From the NCBI GenBank assembly GCA_040880365.1, contig JBBDIO010000149.1, forward strand, positions 1 to 29,376: 29,376 nt of DNA, in the 5' to 3' direction. The notes below the pieces were generated by a model, which saw nothing but the letters and a program-made list of their open reading frames with translations, was not told where the DNA came from and did not search any database. The position numbers were made by a program, and so were the translations under genes. Source of the DNA: JBBDIO01 sp040880365. Its GTDB lineage: Bacteria > Chloroflexota > Anaerolineae > Caldilineales > Caldilineaceae. Shown in pieces: positions 1-7,800 of the stretch. Positions within the stretch are counted from its first letter, which is position 1. Every line of letters starts with the position of its first letter.

Positions 1-64
1 ATGCCAGCATGAACAAAACAAACCAGGAAAAAATTGTTTTCATTATGTTTTCATATAGCACAAA

Positions 65-86
65 TGCGCCGACATTGGTCGACGCA
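65..86 (-). terminator. Possible weak terminator hairpin downstream of the OmpR-type regulator
   Basis: A 9-bp stem (65-73 with 78-86, one mismatch) with a 4-base loop lies about 85 bases past the stop of the minus-strand regulator. On the minus strand it is followed by only three T residues, so it is a weak candidate. Nothing else gene-like is seen in bases 1-171. Confidence 0.25.
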
Positions 87-171
87 TCCTGTTTCCTGTT
101 ATGACTTTTCTCAATAATTGAAGATTTGAACGTGAGAATGGGAAAATGGGTCTATGAATATGCGACCCGGA

Positions 172-1053
172 TTAGTGCTCGCGATCATCAATCTCAACAT
201 CATCCAGAATCTGTCCCAGCACTTCGGAAATCTTATCATCGGGCACAGAATGGTTTTCCCGTTCCGTGTTCGTCCGATCTTCCGTGACCTCTACGGCAGG
301 CAAACGCCGATGACGAGGGCGATCTCCATCACGCGATTTACTGGTTTTCAGCGAAACAAATTTATAGCCAACCCCGCGCACCGTGAGCAGCCGGCGGGGA
401 TTCGAAGCGTCTTCTTCAATTTTCTTGCGCAAGCGGCGCACGGCCAACTCAACAATATTCGAGTTCGTATCCGATGCCTCATAGCCCCACACGTCGCGCA
501 ACAGATCATTCTTGGCGACAGGTCGATCCGGATTCACCATCATATAGTGGAGCAATTCATATTCGGTGGGTGTCAGTTCCACCAATTGTCCGGCAACTGT
601 GGCGGCCCGCATCCCACTATCCAGCTTGACATCGCCTACTTCCAAAATCTGAAACGATTTCTGAGAGTCGATGCGCAATGCGGTGCGCCGCAAAATCGCC
701 CGGATCCGCGCTTCCACTTCCTTAAAAGTAAAGGGTTTGGTGATATAGTTATCTGCGCCCATTTCGAGACCGCGCACCACATCGTCGGGCCGGTTTAGTG
801 CCGTGAGCATGACAATGGGCACATCCGACATTTTGCGCAATTCCAGGCAGACATCAAAGCCGTCGATACCGGGCATTAAAATATCCAATAACACCAAGTC
901 AAATTCGCCCTCAGCAAAGCGCTGAATTCCTTCCGCGCCATCGGCGGCCGTAGTCACTTCATAGCCCATTCGCTGGAGCGACATTTTGAGTAAGTTGCGG
1001 ATCATCTTTTCGTCGTCCACAACCAGAACCTGAATTGCATCAAGTAAATTCAT
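172..1053 (-). CDS. OmpR/PhoB-family response regulator with a long C-terminal tail
   Basis: This is a two-component response regulator of 293 residues. The receiver domain (about residues 7-122) has the acidic pair D13/D14, the phospho-acceptor D57 in the context LVLLDILMPG, T84 and the invariant K106 in ITKPF. A winged-helix OmpR/PhoB DNA-binding domain follows (about 137-235), with the LTPTEYELL start and the VRGVGYKF end typical of the family. After the winged helix there is an unusual hydrophilic, charged tail of about 55 residues; family members usually stop near residue 235. The ATG at 1051-1053 is used, with only a weak GGTGAT-like ribosome site. No histidine kinase is adjacent, so the partner is unknown. 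Three phased direct repeats just upstream (1084-1120) may be an operator. Confidence 0.93.
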   Translation of the reverse strand: MNLLDAIQVLVVDDEKMIRNLLKMSLQRMGYEVTTAADGAEGIQRFAEGEFDLVLLDILMPGIDGFDVCLELRKMSDVPIVMLTALNRPDDVVRGLEMGADNYITKPFTFKEVEARIRAILRRTALRIDSQKSFQILEVGDVKLDSGMRAATVAGQLVELTPTEYELLHYMMVNPDRPVAKNDLLRDVWGYEASDTNSNIVELAVRRLRKKIEEDASNPRRLLTVRGVGYKFVSLKTSKSRDGDRPRHRRLPAVEVTEDRTNTERENHSVPDDKISEVLGQILDDVEIDDREH

Positions 1054-1083
1054 AGCGTGCCATCACCTATCGACCGTTGATAG

Positions 1084-1120
1084 TGCATCTACCATCATGC
1101 GTCTACTGCTCTGCGTCTAC
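1084..1120. promoter_or_regulatory. Three 14-bp-phased direct repeats upstream of the OmpR-type regulator
   Basis: The 9-base unit TGC(A/G)TCTAC occurs at 1084-1092, 1098-1106 and 1112-1120, exactly 14 bases apart; the last two copies match over 12 bases. They lie 31-67 bases upstream of the regulator's start codon. Phased direct repeats are the usual layout of binding sites for OmpR-family proteins (commonly nearer 10-11 bp), so autoregulation is an inference. A further GTAG triplet series at 1217, 1230 and 1241 lies farther upstream. Confidence 0.4.
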
Positions 1121-1329
1121 TGCCGTAACCTTGCTGCTTTTAACCTAAAGCAATCATAGCACACAAAACTGGACCCTTCCATCATACAAAAGTCGCATAC
1201 CACTACCGACAAATGTGTAGATTTGAGGTGTAGCCTGGGGGTAGATTTCCCAAAACGTGTGCCCAAAGCGGCTTACTGCCACCGGGTTTGTTATTCACCG
1301 AGGCCGGATATCATACTCCACATGACAGA

Positions 1330-1995
1330 CTACGTCTGGATATCACCCAGAGTCGTCCACCCTTCTTTTAACGCATAAAGGGCCGCTTGCGTTCGATTCG
1401 CGAGATGCAGTTTACCCAAAATATTACTTACATGGGTGCGCACTGTGCGCTCACTGATAATCAATTTGTTGGCAATATCCTGATTCGCCAACCCCTGCGC
1501 CACCAGAATCAACACTTCGGCCTCGCGTTCGGTCAACGGTTCATCTGAAGGCGGCAAAGTGGTGGGCTTATTGAGTTCGCGTATCAATTTGCGCGCAATG
1601 GCAGGATGCAACGAGGATTCGCCGTGATATACGTCATGGATGGCGTGTAGCAGATCCTGGGTCGATGTTTCCTTGAGCAGATAGCCCAGCGCGCCCGCCT
1701 TGATAGCAGCAAAGACTTTGTCGTCATCGGAATAGCTGGTCAGGACTAAAATGCGCGCTTCAGGATTTTCAGCCTTGATCTCCTCAATCGCCTCAATTCC
1801 GGTCTTGCGCGGCATTTGCAGATCCATCAGGACGACATCGGGCTTGAACGCGCGGGTTTTCAACACGGCCTCTTGCCCATCGGCAGCTTCGGCGACAATC
1901 TCAATCCCTTCCACATCTTCTAAAAGAGCAACCAATCCCCCGCGTACAACGGTGTGATCGTCGGCGATCAATATACGAATTCGTTCGTTATCCAC
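1330..1995 (-). CDS. NarL/LuxR-family response regulator
   Basis: This is a 221-residue two-component transcription factor. The receiver domain has D12/D13, phospho-acceptor D58 (VVLMDLQMP), T86 and K108 (LLKET). A LuxR-type helix-turn-helix follows at about 154-207, with LTEREAEVL, the recognition region ISERTVRTHVSNI and a closing LGKLHLANRTQA. It is most like LiaR/VraR/DegU-type regulators, which often control envelope or stress genes. The start is GTG (1993-1995), supported by a strong GGAGG ribosome site about 7 bases upstream. No sensor kinase lies next to it; the neighbours are another orphan regulator and an M23-like protein. Confidence 0.93.
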   Translation of the reverse strand: MDNERIRILIADDHTVVRGGLVALLEDVEGIEIVAEAADGQEAVLKTRAFKPDVVLMDLQMPRKTGIEAIEEIKAENPEARILVLTSYSDDDKVFAAIKAGALGYLLKETSTQDLLHAIHDVYHGESSLHPAIARKLIRELNKPTTLPPSDEPLTEREAEVLILVAQGLANQDIANKLIISERTVRTHVSNILGKLHLANRTQAALYALKEGWTTLGDIQT

Positions 1996-2422
1996 AACTT
2001 CCCTCCAATAGAGTTCCAGGGTGCGGTGTAATGTCCATAGTGCGGGGCCTGCGTATGCACTCGCATAAAGTTATTCAAAATACCTGTTGAAAACTATGGG
2101 AAAACCGGGCGAAATCCCCGCGAGTACTTATGCGCACTTATCCAGACTCTAGTCCCTGTTTGTAATTAAACCACTAAATATATAGCCCACAATAATCCGG
2201 CTCAAAAGTTATCCCATTTCTCCCGATCTTATCCTCAGGCAAATTCAAACTGTCTTGGTGACTATAGGAAATGGGAGATCGGGCTATCCCGTCGACAGCT
2301 ATTTTCACACTACTACATCTTGTATATACGCTCCTGCCGGTTTTCGGTTATGCCCACTTTCCCACCCCCTACTACAACAACAACCTTTTTAATAACTATA
2401 TAAGGAAAACTTTTATTGTTGT
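1996..2422. other. Intergenic stretch with AT-rich DNA and crossed inverted repeats
   Basis: No convincing coding sequence is seen in these 427 bases. The stretch holds the promoter region of the NarL-type regulator and the 3' flank of the M23-like gene. Its only clear structure is the pair of interleaved inverted repeats at 2212-2283, listed separately. Confidence 0.5.
2212..2283. repeat. Interleaved inverted repeats with pseudoknot-like order
   Basis: The 9-mer at 2212-2220 (TCCCATTTC) is the exact reverse complement of 2268-2276, and the 8-mer at 2222-2229 (CCCGATCT) is the exact reverse complement of 2276-2283. The order A-B-A'-B' cannot form two nested hairpins but would form a pseudoknot in RNA, or two overlapping operator dyads in DNA. 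A small CGGG/CCCG hairpin overlaps at 2280-2291. Function is unknown. Confidence 0.4.
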
Positions 2423-3007
2423 TTAAGGCCGACGCATTCCTGGCTTTTCCACTACCATTGTATGCGGTTCAAATAAATCCGCCTCATCAAAGTCTTCTTC
2501 AAACAGCAGGATATTGCTGGGGTTCATATAGGGAAGGGGGTCGGAAAAGCCTCCCCAGCCGTCATAGCGATTGAAGGGAGCAATTCGAATCGCAAAGTGT
2601 AAATGGGGGCGGGCGCTATTGCCCTTGCCGCCCGAAAGCGCCACCGGATCATTGCGCTTGATCACCTGCCCAGCTTCGACCGATACGGAACCGATATTGG
2701 CAAAGAACGATTCTCCCCAACGATGCTCAATTTTCAGATAGCGTCCAAACCCGTTCGGCTCGTGGCTGATTTCCATCACGCGTCCGTTGTCTACTGCATA
2801 GAGTATGCTGCCCGGATCCAATGCGAAATCAATTCCGATATGGCCCTTGAGCGCAACGCCATTATATTTATACACGGCATATGCTTCGGGATGCTGGCCC
2901 CAAAACTGAATGATGGGGTGCGTGCCATCAAAGGGGGTGCTGAGATAAATACCCTCTGGTTCGTATAGCCCCGAAGCCAGCGGCTGGGTCGTAAATTTAT
3001 ATTTCAT
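2423..3007 (-). CDS. M23-peptidase-fold protein, probably catalytically impaired
   Basis: This 194-residue protein carries a LytM/M23 (lysostaphin-type) fold. The zinc-ligand motif GHIGID (H56, D60) and the closing HLHF (H135, H137) are present, with the characteristic AVDNGRV strand between. In active M23 enzymes a further catalytic histidine sits in a Y-x-H-L motif before the S-V-x-x-G-Q strand; here that segment reads FFANIGS, so N104 replaces it. No signal peptide or membrane segment is seen at the N-terminus (MKYKFTTQPL), which is unusual for a cell-wall hydrolase. The ATG at 3005-3007 is the only good start, though no strong ribosome site precedes it. A structural or regulatory role, as for EnvC/NlpD-type degenerate LytM proteins, is an inference. 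Confidence 0.85.
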   Translation of the reverse strand: MKYKFTTQPLASGLYEPEGIYLSTPFDGTHPIIQFWGQHPEAYAVYKYNGVALKGHIGIDFALDPGSILYAVDNGRVMEISHEPNGFGRYLKIEHRWGESFFANIGSVSVEAGQVIKRNDPVALSGGKGNSARPHLHFAIRIAPFNRYDGWGGFSDPLPYMNPSNILLFEEDFDEADLFEPHTMVVEKPGMRRP

Positions 3008-3227
3008 GTGCTATCAGTGTGAGATCATCACGGCCACAAAATAACGGTGACAAAATATTAGCATTGGGCTAACATACTTCTAACACAGTGAAGAGCAAAA
3101 ACGGGTGTAGAATGCTTTCTTGTGTTACACGTAAGCTACCTATGCCCTGGCTTGATGTGGGGGGACTGGAATACGCTACGATCATTTGGCCCATTTATCT
3201 GCTACCAATACAGCCCAGACTATGCAT

Positions 3228-3437
3228 TATCGCCATGCAATGTAGATGTCAGGATAAGGCATCTGGATAGGCATCTGGATAGNNNNNNNNNNNNNNNNNN
3301 NNNNNNNNNNNNNNNNNNNNNNNNNNNNNNNNNNNNNNNNNNNNNNNNNNNNNNNNNNNNNNNNNNNNNNNNNNNNNNNNNNTATCGCCATGCAATGTAG
3401 ATGTCAGGATAAGGCATCTGGATAGGCATCTGGATAG
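3228..3437. repeat. Identical 55-bp sequence on both sides of the gap
   Basis: Bases 3228-3282 and 3383-3437 are identical over all 55 positions and directly abut the N run on both sides. The 55-mer itself ends in a tandem 12-base unit (GGCATCTGGATA, twice). Either the locus is a tandem repeat the assembler could not cross, or the two contigs overlap by exactly one k-mer of 55 and the N's are artificial. Confidence 0.9.
3283..3382. other. Assembly gap of 100 N
   Basis: Exactly 100 N's, the conventional size for a scaffold join of unknown length. True spacing here is not known. Confidence 0.99.
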
Positions 3438-3860
3438 ATATGGGGTTAATAACGCCGTAAATTCTAAAAAACGATCTTTGAATACAGCTTAAGTATAGCG
3501 ATTCTATCTGTGCGGCGCAAGACATTTTGCATGGGAAAGACACCCGGCGCACGAATAAAACGCGCAGGCGACCTGCGCATACACTACGCATACACCAGAG
3601 GTCCTGCCCGGATGTCCGAAAATTGATTTTGCGCAGCACAAAAACAGAACCACAAATAGAACCAACATCGTCTGACTTGGACTGAAATTGCAACCCAGCC
3701 CAAATCAATTTCCAGAGTTTATGCCGGGATCGTATATAGTTTTATGAAAAGTTTTGGAAAATATGTGTGTTGCATTGTACGGAGTTTTGCTCTGCAACCA
3801 AAATGACCGCGAAAAATTGTGCAAGATATTGTATGGGAAATACGTGTAAGGAGCGAGTCT

Positions 3861-4232
3861 GTGCCTATTTATGAGTTTTACTGCCAGGGCTGTGGTCACG
3901 AATTTGAACAGATTGTTTCATTTTCCGCCGCGACTGTGCCGGCCTGTCCGGCTTGTGCCAGCGCGGATGTGGGTCGCCATATGAGCCGCCCTGCCATTCA
4001 TTTTAAGGGCAGCGGCTGGTATATCACTGATAGCCGCAAGGGCAATGGCAAGCACGCCAATAGTGCCGCAGTTTCGACCGGCGACAAGTCGGAAAGTGGT
4101 GCGGGCAACGAAGGCAGCAGTGAGAGCGCAACCGAAACCAAGGCGGCCACGCCTGTCGCGGAGAAGGATTCGGGCACCGCGGCCAAATCGACCACCGAAA
4201 AATCGGCCACTGCAAAATCGACCGGCGATTGA
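3861..4232 (+). CDS. FmdB-family zinc-ribbon protein with low-complexity tail
   Basis: This 123-residue protein begins MPIYEFYCQGC, the hallmark of FmdB/CxxC_CxxC_SSSS regulatory zinc ribbons. Four cysteines (C8, C11, C29, C32) form the zinc site, and the family's FKGSGWYITD segment follows near residues 48-57. From about residue 60 the chain becomes a low-complexity Ser/Thr/Ala/Lys/Glu tail with no recognisable domain. The start chosen is GTG at 3861 rather than the ATG at 3819, because a good AAGGAG site lies 7 bases before it and the product then starts with the canonical sequence. The biochemical role of the family is not firmly known; it was first noted beside formamidase/amidase genes. 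It is a single-gene unit, closed by the terminator at 4290. Confidence 0.9.
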   Translation: MPIYEFYCQGCGHEFEQIVSFSAATVPACPACASADVGRHMSRPAIHFKGSGWYITDSRKGNGKHANSAAVSTGDKSESGAGNEGSSESATETKAATPVAEKDSGTAAKSTTEKSATAKSTGD

Positions 4233-4608
4233 TTTTGTGCCACCCGTCGTTGCATTGGGTGGCTGCATTCAGAAATTGAATACAGCGTCATAGGCGGGGG
4301 ATGGGTTCTTATCATGCGATAGGGCCTCATCCCCCGCCTATTTTTGCCTGGTGGTGAGAAAAATGCCACTAGTCAACTTTTGGGGGATGGTGTACAATGC
4401 GCCTGAGACTGATGTGGGGATTACGTTTTTGCGCATCCAGCGGGTTTGCCACGCGTTTTGACCCTGTCTACACTTGCGGTCTGTCTACAACACGCCATTT
4501 GCCTTGCGCGTGCCGCCTTGCGTGTGCCATTATCTGAAGCCATATTAGCACCCACTATTATTTTTTATTCATCCTGCATTTTTACTGGATCCGCCAGGAG
4601 GGAAGATT
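4233..4608. other. Intergenic stretch: terminator plus leader of the small membrane protein
   Basis: After the terminator at 4290-4345 there are about 260 bases without a credible gene. They presumably hold the promoter of the downstream membrane-protein gene, whose ribosome site AGGAGGG lies at 4596-4602. Confidence 0.5.
4290..4345 (+). terminator. Strong intrinsic terminator after the zinc-ribbon gene
   Basis: A perfect 14-bp stem (4290-4303 with 4328-4341), rich in G-C, is followed at once by five T's (4341-4345). The loop is 24 bases. Confidence 0.88.
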
Positions 4609-5007
4609 ATGACTGTTCCAAAACGTTTTGGAGTTCTGCGATTCTTTGGTAGCTTACTCAAAGTATTGGCCTGGATCGTGCTCGTGGTCAGTATCATCAG
4701 CGCGATCGGGGTAGCCATTGCAGGTACCATGGGGTCCAATCTGATGGGGGATCTGATGGGCACAGTTCCCGGCGGGGATGCGATGGCGGTTGGTGGCGGA
4801 ATTATTGCGGGTATACTCTTGTTACTGGGTGGGCTGCTCTATTTCCTGGCACTCTATGTTGCAGGCGAATCTTTGCATCTGCAGCTGGCAGTGGAAGAAA
4901 ATACACGGCTGACGGCCGCGCTTTTGTTGCGTATGCACCAGGATGGACAGGTAGAAGGCGGCACGCCCTATACTGCGGGCGGCTTTAACGAACCCTACGA
5001 TACATAA
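4609..5007 (+). CDS. Small membrane protein with two transmembrane segments
   Basis: This 132-residue protein has two hydrophobic helices, about residues 16-40 and 62-86, separated by a Gly/Met-rich loop. The C-terminal part contains LQLAVEENTRLTAALL, a pattern often found after the second helix in small bacterial membrane proteins, where the helix is followed by a short amphipathic stretch. A strong AGGAGG ribosome site lies about 7 bases before the ATG. No enzymatic motif is visible and I do not assign a function. It is probably transcribed alone, ending at the long hairpin at 5091-5143. Confidence 0.82.
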   Translation: MTVPKRFGVLRFFGSLLKVLAWIVLVVSIISAIGVAIAGTMGSNLMGDLMGTVPGGDAMAVGGGIIAGILLLLGGLLYFLALYVAGESLHLQLAVEENTRLTAALLLRMHQDGQVEGGTPYTAGGFNEPYDT

Positions 5008-5090
5008 TATTCTGTTCAAAATATTCGTTCTATTCTCTCTGCATTTTTGTATTGCCGTCTGCATAGTCTGTCTGCAATCTGTATAGTCGT

Positions 5091-5143
5091 CGCCCCTACA
5101 CTCTGCCCTGTCGCAAAACAGGAACGTGCAGAGTGTGGGGGCG
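5091..5143. terminator. Long hairpin between convergent genes, no U-tract
   Basis: A 16-bp stem (5091-5106 with 5128-5143, one G-U pair) encloses an inner 5-bp stem (5107-5111 with 5118-5122). It sits between the plus-strand membrane-protein gene and the minus-strand gene that ends at 5199. Neither side has a T-tract, so it is a candidate bidirectional 3'-end structure rather than a classical terminator. Confidence 0.55.
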
Positions 5144-5198
5144 TTGCATATGGCATTCCGTATACTACAGGAATATGCCAGAGGGTTATGCCACAGGA

Positions 5199-5963
5199 TC
5201 ACGCTACGCTGCGGAGCTTGCCTTGCACAATCGACGCCAGGAAGGTCCGTTCCTGGTCGGCGTCGAACAGAATCGTCACGCGCATATCTTCCTCTTCCGG
5301 TTCGCCTTCTGGGCTGCACGCCGTCACAACTCCCTCCCCAAAGCGTTCATGCGCAACACGTTGCCCCACTTCAAACTGAATCGGAGGCCCTGCGAGCACC
5401 GGGGGACTTGCCGCGGCTTCGGTCTGGGATATGGTATTCAGCAAGCCCGCCTCGCGGTCGCGCCCGCTGGCCGCCAGGTTGGTCATCATCTGTTCGGGTT
5501 CACGATTGATCAGGCTGCGCAATTCGCCTGCCCGGCTGCGGGCGGCATCAATGCGCCGCAACCCGCGTTGGCGGTCGGCTTCGGGCAGGTCGCGCTGGTC
5601 CATGGCGCGGAAGGAACGTAGCAGCAGCCGCGCCAGCGTATCCATGAGCTTAATAGGGTCCTCCAGCGGCTCGATCAAAAGCAACTGCACCTGATTCTGT
5701 CGGCACAGTTCGGCGCGCGTCTGGTCCCGTTGTTCCTCTTCCAACACCTCCCAATCGCTTTGGCGGCCCTGTCCTTTGGCAGTCAGACCGATAAAGCGTA
5801 CCGCAAACCCAATTTCGGGATAATACATATCCAGCTTCAGGCGGCGTTTGGTGGCAGGGTTCACCAACCACGGTGGGCTGGCGTTGTCTTGGCGCTGAAA
5901 GCCCTCGAAAATGCGGGCCAGAATTTCGCGCCATGCGCTAAGGGCGATTCCGAATGATTGCAT
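5199..5963 (-). CDS. Degenerate nuclease-like region fused to a UvrD/PcrA-type C-terminal Tudor-like domain
   Basis: With the start at 5963 the protein has 254 residues. The C-terminal part (about 197-254) reads VGQRVAHERFGEGVV...RVTILFD...FLASIVQGKL, which matches the Tudor-like domain at the C-terminus of UvrD/PcrA helicases, a segment that contacts RNA polymerase in PcrA. The N-terminal part (about 38-115) has strand-helix order like DUF559/Vsr-type endonucleases: LDMYYPE with D45, a second strand AVRFIG, then RDQTRAELCRQN and QLLLIEP. In active members the second strand carries an acidic E-x-D pair; here it is R56-F-I, so catalysis is doubtful. The helicase motor is absent. An ATG at 5990 is an alternative start; longer forms would overlap the oppositely oriented murJ. 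No ribosome site is evident for either. Confidence 0.75.
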   Translation of the reverse strand: MQSFGIALSAWREILARIFEGFQRQDNASPPWLVNPATKRRLKLDMYYPEIGFAVRFIGLTAKGQGRQSDWEVLEEEQRDQTRAELCRQNQVQLLLIEPLEDPIKLMDTLARLLLRSFRAMDQRDLPEADRQRGLRRIDAARSRAGELRSLINREPEQMMTNLAASGRDREAGLLNTISQTEAAASPPVLAGPPIQFEVGQRVAHERFGEGVVTACSPEGEPEEEDMRVTILFDADQERTFLASIVQGKLRSVA

Positions 5964-6102
5964 GGTCAAAAGTTTAGCACATACGTTCATGGCGTAAAAA
6001 ATCGGGCGGGCCTGGTGCAAGGAATCATGACAAAGAGGGGGCAGGCACTGCCGTGTAAAAAATATGGCAAGAAAAATGTGGCGTGGGTTATACTCTCTGT
6101 CT

Positions 6103-7800
6103 ATGACAACACCGGTACCCGATTCTACTTCTGCTGCGCCTGCTGTTGCCGCGGCGGCCAGCCCGCCTGGATCTCCACCGCGCACGGGGCTGGCGGGGGC
6201 GGCGCTGCTCATGGCCGCGCTCTTCCTGCTCAGCCGCGTCACGGGGCTGGCGCGCGAAATGGTCATCAGCGCGCAATTTGGCACCAGCACCGAACTGGAT
6301 GCCTATCTTGCTGCATTTCGCGTGCCCGATCTATTGTTTCAGATGGTGGCGGGCGGCGCGCTGGGCAGCGCATTTATTCCCATTTTTGCCGAACAGTGGG
6401 ACAGTGCCGATGCCGCGCGCGCCTGGCAGCTTTTTTCCCGCGTGCTCAATCTGGTGCTGGTGACGACTGCGGTGCTGGGCGGGCTGGCGGCGTTATTCGC
6501 GCAGCCCCTGGTCGAATGGACTATTGCACGGGGCTTCGCGCCGGATCAACAGCTGCTCACCGCCAATCTCATGCGTTGGATGATGATCAGCACGACAATA
6601 TTCGCGGTCAGTGGTTTGCTCATGGGCGCGCTCAACGCGTTGCACCATTTTCTGTTGCCCGGCGCGGCGCCGATTGTCTACAATCTATTGATTATTGTGG
6701 GCGCATGGTGGCTGGCGCCCCACTATGGCGTCTATGGGTTGGTCATCGGCGTGGTGGCGGGTGCGCTGGCCCATTTGGCCGTGCAATTGCCCGCGCTGTG
6801 GCGTAAGGGCGCACGCTATCGCTGGGAGCTTGCCCCGGCTGCGTGGCTGGGCGATGCCGATGTGCGCCGCGTGCTGCTGCTCATGGGACCGCGTGTGCTG
6901 GGCATTTTCTTTGTCCAAATGCACTTTTTGGTCAATACCATTCTGGCCAGCGGGTTGGATGCGGGCAGCCTGTCCGCGCTCAATTTTGCCTGGCTGCTTA
7001 TGCTGTTGCCCCTGGGATTGTTCGCGCAGTCGGTGGCGACCGTTGCGTTTCCTGCGCTTTCGGCACAGATTGCCGTGGGCGACTGGCAGGGCATGGCCGA
7101 TTCTTTTGTGCGCATTCTGCGTATTGTTATCTTTCTGACGGTGCCCGCGGCGTTTGCGCTCTTCGTGTTGCGCGTGCCGCTGGTGCAAGCCGTGTTCGAG
7201 CGGCGCGAGTTTGGGCCGGAAAGCACACAGTTGGTGGCGTTTGCGCTCCAGTTTTATGCACTGGGGCTGGTTGCCCACGCCGTGGTAGAAATTGCCGTGC
7301 GTGCCTTCTATGCCATGCACGATACGTGGACGCCGGTGCGTGTGGGCATTGGCGCGATGATTCTGAACATTGCGCTGAGTTTCTGGTGGGTGCAGTCGTT
7401 GAGCTTTGGCGGGTTGGCTCTGGCGAATACCACAGCTACCACCATCGAAATGGTGCTGCTGCTGTGGCTGGCGCGCCGCCGCCTGGTTCATGCGCTGGGG
7501 CAGGCGACTACCGAACAGGCTACCGGCCAGTCTGCCGGGGGCGCGGCGGTGGGTGCGGGCTTGCTGGGCGCGGTGGGGCGCAGTCTGGCCGCCGGGGCAA
7601 TCATGGCGGGGGCAGTCTGGTGGATGTTGCCCTGGCTCGCCCATGCGCCCTGGCAGGGCCGTGGGTTTGCGCCCTTTCTCGATGCCGGGTTGGGCTTGAT
7701 GGGGGCCGCGCTGGTCTATCTGGCGGCTTCCGCGCTGTTGCGCAGCCAGGAATTGGCCCCGGCCCTGGCATTGGTGCTGCGCCGTCGCCGCCAGAGCTGA
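6103..7800 (+). CDS. murJ: Lipid II flippase MurJ (MviN family)
   Basis: This 565-residue polytopic membrane protein belongs to the MurJ/MviN branch of the MOP exporter superfamily, which moves lipid II across the membrane for peptidoglycan synthesis. Typical elements are the N-terminal LSRVTGLAREMVISAQFG, the DAYLAAFRVPDLLFQMVAGGALGSAFIPIF segment (quoted in two parts in family descriptions), the GPRVLGIFFVQ stretch and about 14 hydrophobic helices. The ATG at 6103 was chosen over 6064 because the longer form adds an unrelated basic segment. No Shine-Dalgarno site precedes 6103, but a TATACT hexamer ends 7 bases upstream, so a leaderless transcript is possible. It runs divergently from the nuclease-like gene at 5199-5963, sharing about 139 bases of upstream DNA. 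Confidence 0.93.
   Translation: MTTPVPDSTSAAPAVAAAASPPGSPPRTGLAGAALLMAALFLLSRVTGLAREMVISAQFGTSTELDAYLAAFRVPDLLFQMVAGGALGSAFIPIFAEQWDSADAARAWQLFSRVLNLVLVTTAVLGGLAALFAQPLVEWTIARGFAPDQQLLTANLMRWMMISTTIFAVSGLLMGALNALHHFLLPGAAPIVYNLLIIVGAWWLAPHYGVYGLVIGVVAGALAHLAVQLPALWRKGARYRWELAPAAWLGDADVRRVLLLMGPRVLGIFFVQMHFLVNTILASGLDAGSLSALNFAWLLMLLPLGLFAQSVATVAFPALSAQIAVGDWQGMADSFVRILRIVIFLTVPAAFALFVLRVPLVQAVFERREFGPESTQLVAFALQFYALGLVAHAVVEIAVRAFYAMHDTWTPVRVGIGAMILNIALSFWWVQSLSFGGLALANTTATTIEMVLLLWLARRRLVHALGQATTEQATGQSAGGAAVGAGLLGAVGRSLAAGAIMAGAVWWMLPWLAHAPWQGRGFAPFLDAGLGLMGAALVYLAASALLRSQELAPALALVLRRRRQS

Larger units (their letters stand above)
3008..3860. other. Intergenic stretch containing the assembly gap
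   Basis: No believable gene is seen here; the open frames across it are short, AT-rich or run through the N's. It contains the duplicated 55-bp ends around the gap and a perfect 7-bp hairpin with a 3-base loop (3562-3568 with 3572-3578). The ribosome site of the downstream zinc-ribbon gene (AAGGAG) is at 3848-3853. Confidence 0.5.

Noticed and set aside
3088..3708. Open frames across the N gap on both strands
   Set aside because: They include unknown residues from the N's, have no ribosome sites and their sequence comes from the duplicated 55-mer.
4446..4652. Small plus-strand frame before the membrane-protein gene
   Set aside because: It overlaps a gene with a strong ribosome site in another frame and its product has no coherent features.
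5964..6290. N-terminal extension of the nuclease-like protein
   Set aside because: It would overlap the start of murJ on the other strand, is low-complexity Ala/Gly/Ser and includes no conserved residues.
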